Shown: positions 1 to 6,490 of the stretch, one piece after another
How positions within the stretch are numbered: the first letter of the stretch is position 1
Layout: each line of letters begins with the position of its first letter
Assembly (NCBI GenBank): GCA_020861055.1
Contig: JAJBTD010000092.1
Coordinates: forward strand, 1 to 6,566
DNA: 6,566 bases
Source: Clostridiales bacterium
GTDB taxonomy: Bacteria; Bacillota; Clostridia; Oscillospirales; Oscillospiraceae
Direction of reading: 5' to 3'
Notes under the pieces: model-generated
What the model was told of the DNA's origin: nothing
Database searches by the model: none
Seen by the model: only the letters and a program-made list of their open reading frames with translations
Position numbers and translations under genes: made by a program

Positions 1-574
1 CCTTGTAGACCACCCGGTCACCGGCCACCATGTCCTGAAGCTCGATGGCGGAGGGGTTGGAGGTGCGCACCAGGGCAAAGACGCACTTATCCTCCGCCTC
101 GGCATCCTTGAGGAATGGCTTGATGGCGTCGCTGCCCATATAGCCGTTCAGGGTCACGCAGTCTGCGTCGAAGCCGGGGATCTTCTCCTCTCCCACCTGG
201 CTCTTGCCCAGCCAGGCCTCGGAGTAGGCGGCGGCGGTAGAGCCGATGTCTCCCCGCTTCACGTCGGCGATGACGAAAAAGCCCTTGCTTTTGGCGTAGC
301 GGATGGTGCGCTCCAGCATTTCCATCCCCTCCCAGCCCCAGTTCTCATAGTAGGCGGACTGGGGCTTGACGGCGGGGACGATGTCGCAAAGGGCGTCCAT
401 CAGTCCGCAGTTGAACTCATAGATGGCCTCCACGGCGGCCTTACGGGTCTCCCCATAGGCCTCGATCTGCTTTTGGACGATGGCGGCGGGGACGTATTCC
501 AGCCGGGCGTCCAGCCCCGCCACCGTGGGGTTCTTCATGCTGCGTATTTTGCTCTGGAGGGTATCGAAGGACAT
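1..574 (-). CDS. pyrF: Orotidine 5'-phosphate decarboxylase, long (group 2) form, 3' end outside window
   Basis: Catalyses decarboxylation of OMP to UMP, the last step of de novo pyrimidine synthesis, in the cytoplasm. The 191 visible residues start MSFDTLQSKI and read in one frame to the window edge. They carry an N-terminal substrate-site LDAR (D22), the PAVKPQ segment (K70) and the signature DVKRGDIGST at residues 104-113, whose D104, K106 and D109 correspond to the catalytic Asp-Lys-Asp set. The DxKRGDI form, rather than the DLKxHDIP form of Bacillus PyrF, marks the longer group 2 family (usually about 260-310 residues), so roughly a third of the protein is missing because of the window boundary, not a mutation. 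The ATG at 574 follows AGAGGAGAAG (590..581) with GGAG 9 nt upstream. It lies 40 nt after the pyrC stop with no terminator between them, so the two genes are probably one operon. The identification is secure; the C-terminal part cannot be judged. Confidence 0.95.
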   Translation of the reverse strand, partial: MSFDTLQSKIRSMKNPTVAGLDARLEYVPAAIVQKQIEAYGETRKAAVEAIYEFNCGLMDALCDIVPAVKPQSAYYENWGWEGMEMLERTIRYAKSKGFFVIADVKRGDIGSTAAAYSEAWLGKSQVGEEKIPGFDADCVTLNGYMGSDAIKPFLKDAEAEDKCVFALVRTSNPSAIELQDMVAGDRVVYK

Positions 575-614
575 AGTGATCTTCTCCTCTCTGAACGTGT
601 CTCAGGCGGCTGTC

Positions 615-1889
615 TCACGCCTGATAGATGATGTTTCCGTCCGAAATGGTGTAGCGCACCTTCCCCTGGACCTCCATGCCGCCAAAGGGGGTGTTTCTCG
701 CCTTGGAAACGAACTGGTCCGGGTCGATGGTCCACTTTTCGTCCGGGTCAAAAATGGTGATGTCCGCAGGCGCGCCCAGGGCCAGGGAGCCACGGCGGAT
801 GCCCAAGATCTTGGCCGGGTTGATGGTCATCTTCTGGATGATGTCCGCCAGGGACATCTCCCCGGTGTGGTACAGGTAGGTCAGGGCCAGTGCCAGGGAG
901 GTCTCCAGCCCCACCATGCCTGCGGGGGCCTCGGTCAGAGGCTTCGCCTTCTCCTCGGCGGAGTGGGGGGCGTGGTCTGTCACGATACAGTCGATGGTGC
1001 CGTCCTTCAGTCCGGCCAGAATGCCCGCCCGGTCCTTTGTGTTGCGCAGAGGAGGATTCACCTTAGCCAGCGTCCCCTGGCGCAAAATCTCCTCGTGGGT
1101 GAAGACAAAATACTGGGGGCAGGTCTCGCAGGTGATGCGGACGCCCCGGCGCTTGTACTGCCGGATAATGTTCACGCTGTTGGCGGTGGAGACGTGGCAG
1201 ATGTGGACGGCGGTGCGGGTCTCCTCCGCCAGCATGGCGTCCCGCATGACCATCAGCTCCTCCGCGATGGCGGGGCGGCCGGGGAGCCCCAGCTGCCGGG
1301 AGACACGGCCCTCGTTCACGCTGCGTCCACGGACCATGTTGTCGTCCTCGCAGTGGGAGAGGACGGTGAGCTTGTTCCGGTGGGCCCGCAGCAGAGCGTC
1401 CCGCATCAGGTTGGCATTCATCACCGGCATCCCGTCGTCCGAGATAGCCACCGCGCCCGCTTCCTTCAGGGCGCGGGCGTTGGTGATCTCCTCCCCCCGC
1501 TCGCCCTTGGAGAGCGCTCCAATGGGCCAGACGTGAACGCCGCAGTTCTCCGCTGCCCGTTCCTTTACATATTGGATCATCTCCGGGCTGTCAACGGCGG
1601 GGACGGTGTTTGGCATACAGGCGATGGAGGTGAATCCGCCGTGGGCCGCCGCCGCAGAGCCGGTGAGGATATCCTCCTTATAGGTCAGGCCGGGGTCTCG
1701 CAGATGAACGTGCATATCGATCAGCCCCGCGCAGACGCAGAGGCCCCGCGCGTCCAGCACCAAAGCGTCGCTCTCCTCCACGCCGTTGCCGATCATGACA
1801 ATCACGCCGTCCTCGATCAAAATATCCATGACCCCGCCGATCCCGCAGACCGGGTCGATCAATGTTCCGCTGCGAATGAGTAGCTTCAA
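615..1889 (-). CDS. pyrC: Dihydroorotase, class I, TTG start
   Basis: Reversibly cyclises N-carbamoyl-aspartate to dihydroorotate, step 3 of de novo UMP synthesis; a cytoplasmic zinc amidohydrolase. The 424 residues match the usual 420-430 of the Gram-positive class I enzyme. The metal ligands are all in place: H60 and H62 in DMHVHLRDPG, D151 in ISDDG (the bridging Asp of class I enzymes, replacing the carboxylated Lys of the E. coli type), H179 in LSHCED, H232 in ICHVST and D305 in VTDHAPH. RNTPF (399-403) and GLET (327-330) near the active site are also typical. The C-terminal part (about 365-424) is the small beta-sandwich region of amidohydrolases. The start codon is TTG at 1889..1887; it gives the family-typical opening MKLLIRSGTLIDP and is preceded by AAAAGGAG. 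I found no in-frame ATG close upstream. It is the first gene after the promoter at about 2038-2067 and is followed by pyrF after 40 nt. Confidence 0.97.
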   Translation of the reverse strand: MKLLIRSGTLIDPVCGIGGVMDILIEDGVIVMIGNGVEESDALVLDARGLCVCAGLIDMHVHLRDPGLTYKEDILTGSAAAAHGGFTSIACMPNTVPAVDSPEMIQYVKERAAENCGVHVWPIGALSKGERGEEITNARALKEAGAVAISDDGMPVMNANLMRDALLRAHRNKLTVLSHCEDDNMVRGRSVNEGRVSRQLGLPGRPAIAEELMVMRDAMLAEETRTAVHICHVSTANSVNIIRQYKRRGVRITCETCPQYFVFTHEEILRQGTLAKVNPPLRNTKDRAGILAGLKDGTIDCIVTDHAPHSAEEKAKPLTEAPAGMVGLETSLALALTYLYHTGEMSLADIIQKMTINPAKILGIRRGSLALGAPADITIFDPDEKWTIDPDQFVSKARNTPFGGMEVQGKVRYTISDGNIIYQA

Positions 1890-1896
1890 AATGCAA

Positions 1897-1909
1897 CACT
1901 CCTTTTCCT
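1897..1909 (-). promoter_or_regulatory. Ribosome binding site that supports the TTG start of pyrC
   Basis: The minus strand reads AGGAAAAGGAGTG here, with GGAG at 1902..1899, leaving 9 nt to the TTG at 1889. No ATG or GTG in the pyrC frame sits at a usable distance from it, and another TTG just upstream (1896..1894) is out of frame. This site therefore decides in favour of the TTG start. Confidence 0.8.
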
Positions 1910-1951
1910 GTGGTTTGCAGAGATATCTGTCTCAATCCAGTCAATGGTTCA

Positions 1952-1969
1952 GCGCACGTTCAAATGCGC
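1952..1969 (-). repeat. Small hairpin in the pyrC leader
   Basis: An inverted repeat forms GCGCAT / GTGCGC with a 6-nt loop TTGAAC. In RNA this is five Watson-Crick pairs plus one G-U pair. It begins directly at a GGAGG sequence (1974..1970 region), so folding could influence access to that Shine-Dalgarno-like stretch. It is short, and could be chance in GC-rich DNA. Confidence 0.35.
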
Positions 1970-2037
1970 CTCCGTTCATTTCATCGTATCATTCTCTGGC
2001 GCTTTTCCCATCGGGCCACGCCGGTCATCTTTTCGCT

Positions 2038-2067
2038 ATTATATCATCAACGCCCCCGCAAACGCAA
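2038..2067 (-). promoter_or_regulatory. Extended -10 promoter of pyrC-pyrF
   Basis: The minus strand has a perfect extended -10, TGATATAAT (2046..2038), the sigma-A type TGnTATAAT. A weak -35, TTGCGT (2067..2062), lies 18 nt upstream; the extended -10 can compensate for a poor -35. The expected start is an A at about 2031-2033. An imperfect inverted repeat, AGGACATCCT with short flanks (2064..2078 on the plus strand), overlaps the -35 and could be an operator, though nothing identifies a regulator. The promoter lies downstream of the polC terminator, so the pyr genes have their own transcription start. Confidence 0.75.
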
Positions 2068-2102
2068 GGACATCCTGCAATGCCAGGGGGAAAAGCATGC
2101 TC

Positions 2103-2119
2103 CGGCACCGGGCGTACCG
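2103..2119 (-). repeat. Second short hairpin after the polC terminator
   Basis: CGGTAC / GTGCCG with loop GCCCG forms six pairs including one G-U. It follows the main terminator in the direction of polC transcription. A TTTT run comes only about 10 nt later, so it is not itself a convincing terminator; it may act as a back-up or simply stabilise the 3' end. Confidence 0.3.
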
Positions 2120-2131
2120 ATGCGCATACAC

Positions 2132-2179
2132 AAAATCGATACGCATCGCAGGCAAAGCAGAGCGACGCGTATCGATTTT
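2132..2179. terminator. Strong bidirectional intrinsic terminator after polC
   Basis: The arms AAAATCGATACGCATCGC (2132..2149) and its partner at 2162..2179 pair over 18 positions, 17 Watson-Crick and one G-U (in RNA from the minus strand), around a 12-nt loop. On the minus strand the hairpin starts 19 nt after the polC stop and ends in TTTTGTGT. On the plus strand it ends in TTTTCCTTTTGTGT, an even better U-tract. The outer AAAA/TTTT pairs make it the usual two-way form. It should end polC transcripts and also block any plus-strand transcription entering polC from the pyr side. Confidence 0.9.
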
Positions 2180-2198
2180 CCTTTTGTGTGTCAGGCGC

Positions 2199-5100
2199 TT
2201 AAAAGAAGGTCACCTGACTGGTATCCGGCATCCCGTCCAGCGCCCCCATATAGCGCAGGGTGTCGATATGGGCCTTGGACAGCTTGGGGCAGGAGTCGTT
2301 GAGCTCCTCCACCGAGATGAGCCGCCGTCCCTGGCGGGCGTCTACAATGGACTGGGCCGCCGCCTCCCCCAGACCGGGGATCGCGGTGAAGGGCGGTATC
2401 AGGGCCTTGTTCTCCCGGTCCAGAATGAAGCGGGTCGCCCCGGAGTCGTAGAGGTCCATCTTGGCGAAGTGGAAGCCACGGATATAAAACTCGTAGCAGA
2501 CCTCCAGAGTGGTCAGCATCTTGTCCTCCACATCGGAGGTCTTTTCCTTGTTCTTGATCTCGTTGAGCTTTTCCAGGCAGGTGTCCAGCCCCATGCACAT
2601 ACAGGTGGCGTCCACCGCCTTGGCCCGGATGGAGAAATAGGCCGCATAGAAAGCCAGAGGGTCGTGTACCTTGAACCAGGCGATGCGGAAGGCCATCATG
2701 ACGTAGGCCACGGCATGGGCCTTGGGGAACAGGTACTTGATCTTCCGGCAGGACTCGATGTACCACTCCGGAATGTCGTGGGCGCGCATCTCCTCCTCGA
2801 TGCCCTCCGGCCAGCTCTTGCCCTTGTGGATGACGCCCTTCCGGACCGCCTCCATGAACTTGAACGCCTTTAATGGCTCGATGCCCTTCTGGATGAGGTA
2901 GAGCATAATATCGTCCCGGCAGCCCACCGCCTCGGAGACGGAGGCTGTGCCGGACAGGATCAGGTCCTTGGCGTTGCCCAGCCACACGTCGGTCCCGTGG
3001 GAAAAGCCGGAGAGCCGGAGCAGGGTGTTAAAGTCCTTGGGCTGGGTGTCGATGAGCATCTGCCGGGTGAAGCCGGTGCCGAACTCCGGGATGGCCACCG
3101 CCCCGGTGGGGCCTAGAATGGGGTCGTTCTCATAGCCCAGCACCTTGGAGGAGCGGAAGATGGACATGGTGTCCTTGTCGTCCAGAGGGATGTCGATGGG
3201 ATTCACCCCGGAGACATCCTGGAGCATCCGTATCATGGTGGGGTCATCATGGCCCAGCATATCCAGCTTGAGCAGGTTCTCCTCCATGGAGTGGTACTCA
3301 AAGTGGGTGGTGATGATATCAGAGTTGGGGTCGTCCGCCGGGTGCTGGACCGGGCAGAAGTCGTAGATCTCCTTATCCGCCGGGATGACCACCATGCCGC
3401 CGGGGTGCTGGCCGGTGGTGCGCTTGATGCCCACGCAGCCGGAGGCCAGCCGGGCCAGCTCCGCCTTGTTCACCTTCCGGCCCCGCTCCTCCATGTATTT
3501 CAGCACATAGCCGTAGGCGGTCTTTTCCGCCACAGTGCCCACGGTACCCGCCTTAAAGACATGGCCCTCGCCGAACAGCTCGAAGGTGTACCGGTGGGCG
3601 GAGGCCTGGTACTCTCCGGAGAAGTTCAGGTCGATGTCCGGCACCTTGGTACCGCCGTAGCCCAGAAACGTCTCGAAGGGGATGTTGAAGCCGTCCTTCT
3701 TCATCTTCGTGCCGCACACCGGGCAGTCCCGGTCTGGCAGGTCCGCCCCGCAGCCGTATTTCACGGTGTCCACGTCGAAGTCAGAGTGCCTGCACTTGGG
3801 GCAGCGGTAGTGGGGCGGCAGGCCGTTGACCTCGGTGATTCCGGAGAGAAAGGCCACCAGAGAGGAGCCCACCGACCCCCGGGAGCCCACCAGATAGCCG
3901 TGGGCCAGGGAGTCCGCCACCAGCTTCTGGGCGGACATATAAATCACGTCGTACTTTCGCTGGATAATGCCGGGCAGCTCCAGGTCGATCCGGTCCTGGA
4001 CGATTTGAGGCAGCTTTTCTCCGTAAAGCTCATGGGCACGGTTGTAGACCAGGTATTCCAGCTCCTGAGCGGAGTTCTCCAGCTTGGGGGCGAACAGTCC
4101 CCTCGGCAGAGGCGGGATATTGTCGCACCACCTGGCAATCCGGTTGGGGTCCTCGATAACCACCTTATGGCAGTCCTCCTCCCCCAGATAGGCGAACTCC
4201 TCCAGCATCTCGTCGGTGGTCTTGAAGTAGATGGGCAGGCTCTTGTCCGCGTCCTCAAAGCCCTGGGCGGCCTGGAGCACATGGCGGTACGCCTCGTCCT
4301 CCGGGTCCAGGAAGTGGACGTCGCCGGTGGCGCAGCAGGGCTTGTTCAGGTCCTTGGCCAGACGGAGAACGGTGCGGTTGAACTCCCGCAGTTCCTCCTC
4401 GTCCCTGGCCCTCCCCGCCCCGATGAGGAATTTGTTGTTGCAGATGGGCTGTATCTCCAGAAAGTCGTACCAGGAGGCGATCCGTTTCAGCTCGTCGTAG
4501 CTCTTGTGGTCTACAATCGCCTGGAACAGCTCGCCCGCCTCGCAGGCGGAGCCGATGATGAGGCCCTCCCGGTTCTCGTTGATGAGGCTCTTGGGCATGA
4601 TGGGATACCGCTTGAAGTGCTCCAGGTGGGACAGGGAGATCAGCTTGTACAGGTTGCGCAGGCCGCTCTGGTTTTTCGCCAGGACGATCAGGTGCTGGGC
4701 CTTCTGGCGGCGCTTGCCCTTCTTCCTCAGGGACTGCATGGCGGGGTTGATCTGGTCGATACGGGTAACGCCCAGGTCGGCGAGCATCTGCTTAAAGGGG
4801 ACCAGCATATAGCCCACCATGGCCCCGTCGTCCGAGGCCCGGTGGTGGTGAAACTCCGGCAGGTTCAGACGGTTGGCCACGATATCCAGCTTATACTTGC
4901 CCAGATCAGGGAGCAGGTTCTGGGCCAGGATGAGGGTGTCGATGGAGGTATTGGGAAAGGGACGGCCCATCCGCTGGCAGCCGACCGCCAGAAAGCCCAT
5001 GTCGAAGTCGGCGTTGTGGGCCGCCAGGGGCCGGTCCCCCACCCAGTCCAGGAAGTCGTTGAGCGCCTCGCTCTGGCTGGGGGCGTCCTTCACCATATCG

Positions 5101-6398
5101 TCGGTGATGCTGGTCAGCTCCACCACCTCCCGCGGGATCGGGCGTCCGGGGTTGACAAAGGTGTTGTACCGCTCCTCCACCTGGCCGTTGCGCAGGACTA
5201 CGGCGCCGATCTCGGTAATCCTGTCCCGCTCCTGGCTCAATCCGGTAGTCTCGATGTCAAAGCAGACGATCTCATCGTCCAGGCTGGCTGCGCTGTCTCC
5301 GTGGACCACCACCCGGTCGTCCACGTCGTTGATATAGTAGGCCTCCACGCCGTAGAGGATTTTGATCTTGTCCCCCGCCGCGTGCCAGGCGTCGGGAAAC
5401 GCCTGGGCCACGCCGTGGTCGGTAACGGCGATGGCGGAGTGTCCCCAGGAGATGGCCCGCTTCACCGCGTCCTTGATCTCGGTCAGGCCATCCATGGTGG
5501 AAAACCGGGTGTGCAGGTGCAGCTCCACTCGCTTCTCCCTGGCGTTGTCCATCCGGCCCTTGGGGGCCTTGGCGGGAGCGATGGCATAAGGGCTCAACTC
5601 CATCTCGCCGGAATAGCTGTTGATGCCCAGCTTGCCCTCCACAATGACGTACATCCCCACCTTGATCTGGTCCAAAATGGGCTTGGCCTGACGGTTTTCC
5701 AGGAACCGGGCCACCACCAGGGAGTTGGTGTAATCGGTGACGTAGAAATTCACCACCCAGGCCTTCCGCTTGGGCAGCTCCCGATGCTCCACAAAAAACA
5801 CCTTTCCGCAGACGGCCACCATGCCCATGTCCAGCGTTACCTGGGACATGGGGATCGGCTTGCGGTGGATGCCCTTGCCGAAGATCATATTGCCCACGGG
5901 AGCCTGAGACGTCTCCCTCCGCTGCTTTCCGGCGGGATTGGGCGTGGGCTGGTGAGCTGCCGCCTCCCGGAGCGCCGCTTCCCGGAGGGCGGCAGTCTGG
6001 CGGAACACATCTCCGTCCGGCACAGGCGGCTCCTCCTCCGGGTAGGGAGAGTCCTCCCGCTCCGGAGGCGCCTCCTCCGGCAGCGGCGGGCGTTCCTCCT
6101 CGGTGGGTTCCGTGGAGGGCAGCGTCTGGTATTCCTCCTCAGAGGCAGGCTCCCTTGGCTCTGCGATCAGGGTGACGCCGTTCATCCCGTAGCAGCCGGA
6201 GAGCACTGTTCCCATCGCCCGGAGACTGGCGGGGTCCGGATCAGCGGATACAAACGTGACCTCCAGCTCGGCGGTACGCTCCTTCTGATGGAGCCGGAAA
6301 TCATGGACGGTGCAGTCCTGCGCCAGCTCTCCCAGATAGCCAGTGGGCTGCCAGTGTTCAAATAGCCGCAGCAGCGGGATGGGTTCCTTGAGTGCCAT
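2199..6398 (-). CDS. polC: DNA polymerase III alpha subunit, PolC type, with proofreading exonuclease
   Basis: The main replicative DNA polymerase of low-GC-lineage Gram-positive bacteria; it extends primers at the fork and proofreads them. The protein has 1399 residues (Bacillus PolC about 1437). Domains in order: N-terminal domain (1-80); acidic proline-rich linker (about 86-130); OB fold (187-273); first PHP part with HLHT (H294, H296) and TDH (D327, H328); inserted DEDD exonuclease with D381/E383 (FDIETTGL), D466 (HNADFDMGF) and H519/D524; second PHP part with GDVHF (D693, H695); zinc module C866, C869, C892, C895 (extra C883); palm with D921 and D923 (PDIDLNFSG) and D1046 (LKLDMLG); fingers near 1221-1245; helix-hairpin-helix IPGLG (1340-1344); and a terminal clamp-binding motif QVTFF. 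All catalytic residues are present. An in-frame ATG 45 nt further upstream (6443) lies about 12 nt after the predicted transcript start and lacks a ribosome site, so the start at 6398 (MALKEPIP) is preferred. It ends with TAA, 19 nt before the terminator. Confidence 0.98.
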   Translation of the reverse strand: MALKEPIPLLRLFEHWQPTGYLGELAQDCTVHDFRLHQKERTAELEVTFVSADPDPASLRAMGTVLSGCYGMNGVTLIAEPREPASEEEYQTLPSTEPTEEERPPLPEEAPPEREDSPYPEEEPPVPDGDVFRQTAALREAALREAAAHQPTPNPAGKQRRETSQAPVGNMIFGKGIHRKPIPMSQVTLDMGMVAVCGKVFFVEHRELPKRKAWVVNFYVTDYTNSLVVARFLENRQAKPILDQIKVGMYVIVEGKLGINSYSGEMELSPYAIAPAKAPKGRMDNAREKRVELHLHTRFSTMDGLTEIKDAVKRAISWGHSAIAVTDHGVAQAFPDAWHAAGDKIKILYGVEAYYINDVDDRVVVHGDSAASLDDEIVCFDIETTGLSQERDRITEIGAVVLRNGQVEERYNTFVNPGRPIPREVVELTSITDDMVKDAPSQSEALNDFLDWVGDRPLAAHNADFDMGFLAVGCQRMGRPFPNTSIDTLILAQNLLPDLGKYKLDIVANRLNLPEFHHHRASDDGAMVGYMLVPFKQMLADLGVTRIDQINPAMQSLRKKGKRRQKAQHLIVLAKNQSGLRNLYKLISLSHLEHFKRYPIMPKSLINENREGLIIGSACEAGELFQAIVDHKSYDELKRIASWYDFLEIQPICNNKFLIGAGRARDEEELREFNRTVLRLAKDLNKPCCATGDVHFLDPEDEAYRHVLQAAQGFEDADKSLPIYFKTTDEMLEEFAYLGEEDCHKVVIEDPNRIARWCDNIPPLPRGLFAPKLENSAQELEYLVYNRAHELYGEKLPQIVQDRIDLELPGIIQRKYDVIYMSAQKLVADSLAHGYLVGSRGSVGSSLVAFLSGITEVNGLPPHYRCPKCRHSDFDVDTVKYGCGADLPDRDCPVCGTKMKKDGFNIPFETFLGYGGTKVPDIDLNFSGEYQASAHRYTFELFGEGHVFKAGTVGTVAEKTAYGYVLKYMEERGRKVNKAELARLASGCVGIKRTTGQHPGGMVVIPADKEIYDFCPVQHPADDPNSDIITTHFEYHSMEENLLKLDMLGHDDPTMIRMLQDVSGVNPIDIPLDDKDTMSIFRSSKVLGYENDPILGPTGAVAIPEFGTGFTRQMLIDTQPKDFNTLLRLSGFSHGTDVWLGNAKDLILSGTASVSEAVGCRDDIMLYLIQKGIEPLKAFKFMEAVRKGVIHKGKSWPEGIEEEMRAHDIPEWYIESCRKIKYLFPKAHAVAYVMMAFRIAWFKVHDPLAFYAAYFSIRAKAVDATCMCMGLDTCLEKLNEIKNKEKTSDVEDKMLTTLEVCYEFYIRGFHFAKMDLYDSGATRFILDRENKALIPPFTAIPGLGEAAAQSIVDARQGRRLISVEELNDSCPKLSKAHIDTLRYMGALDGMPDTSQVTFF
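5961..5990 (-). repeat. 15-bp tandem duplication inside polC linker
   Basis: Two adjacent 15-bp units, CGCCTCCCGGAGCGC and CGCTTCCCGGAGGGC on the plus strand, differ at two positions. They encode the repeated AALRE / AALRE segment that follows the acidic linker of PolC. The unit is a multiple of three, so the frame is kept. It is a likely slippage duplication in a region without catalytic constraint. Confidence 0.7.
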
Positions 6399-6402
6399 AG
6401 TG

Positions 6403-6408
6403 TCTCCT
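6403..6408 (-). promoter_or_regulatory. Ribosome binding site that decides the polC start
   Basis: AGGAGA sits 4 nt before the ATG at 6398. The upstream in-frame ATG codons at 6443 and 6434 have no such sequence in front of them. This argues for a protein 15 residues shorter than the longest open frame. Confidence 0.8.
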
Positions 6409-6461
6409 GTTCTCGGTGCGATTTTCAGCGTCATGGGGCGCATCGCTCATTTCGTTCTGCT

Positions 6462-6490
6462 ATTATACCATGTACCCGTCTGGAGGGCAA
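6462..6490 (-). promoter_or_regulatory. Extended -10 promoter of polC
   Basis: The minus strand has TGGTATAAT (6470..6462), a perfect extended -10, with TTGCCC (6490..6485) as a modest -35 at exactly 17 nt. Transcription should start near 6455-6456, giving a leader of about 57 nt. The -10 and the bases after it (TATAATAGC then GAA-rich) resemble those of the pyrC promoter in this window. polC therefore seems to be transcribed from its own promoter, although read-through from an upstream gene outside the window cannot be excluded. Confidence 0.75.

Larger units (their letters stand above)
1890..2031 (-). promoter_or_regulatory. 5' leader of the pyrC-pyrF transcript
   Basis: From the predicted start point near 2031-2033 to pyrC there are about 140 nt of transcribed leader. 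It contains a nested GGCG/CGCC hairpin region (about 2004-2022), a clear small hairpin at 1952..1969 (GCGCAT/GTGCGC, six pairs including one G-U, loop TTGAAC), and a weak stem at 1915..1935 just before the ribosome binding site. I see no hairpin followed by a U-run, so it does not look like a transcription attenuator. One stretch reads CCAGAGA, a fragment of the PyrR-binding consensus, but the rest of that consensus (GAGGCU and partner arm) is missing. A 12-codon open frame (1979..1941, MNGGAFERALNH) lies in the leader without a good ribosome binding site. Regulation by the leader is possible but not shown. Confidence 0.45.

Noticed and set aside
480..1883. A 467-codon open frame on the plus strand opposite pyrC and the start of pyrF
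   Set aside because: It has the same codon register as pyrC, and the opposite strand encodes a complete dihydroorotase with all metal ligands. The product looks like reverse-complement translation and has no good ribosome site.
1995..2010. A PyrR-binding site suggested by CCAGAGA in the pyrC leader
   Set aside because: Only seven bases match; the rest of the conserved element and the antiterminator/terminator pair are absent.
1944..2873. A plus-strand open frame crossing the polC-pyrC gap
   Set aside because: It runs through the terminator hairpin and then into the polC antisense register; there is no ribosome site or recognisable domain.
2191..2985. A 264-codon minus-strand frame inside the 3' part of polC
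   Set aside because: It is a shifted frame of polC, whose own frame encodes conserved PolC sequence throughout; the shadow protein is low-complexity Gly/Arg/Pro-rich.
6009..6143. CCTCCTCC-like short repeats on the plus strand, considered as a repeat array or CRISPR
   Set aside because: They are the reverse complement of Glu and Pro codon runs in the PolC linker; there are no regular repeat-spacer units.
3249..6365. A 1038-codon open frame on the plus strand opposite polC
   Set aside because: It is in exact codon register with polC on the other strand, so it stays open only because polC rarely uses TTA, CTA or TCA codons. The translation shows no recognisable motif and is rich in His, Val, Gly and Leu, as expected from reverse-complemented GC-rich codons.
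6399..6443. A 15-residue N-terminal extension of PolC from the ATG at 6443
   Set aside because: That ATG lies about 12 nt after the predicted transcription start and has no Shine-Dalgarno sequence, whereas the ATG at 6398 has AGGAGA at proper distance.
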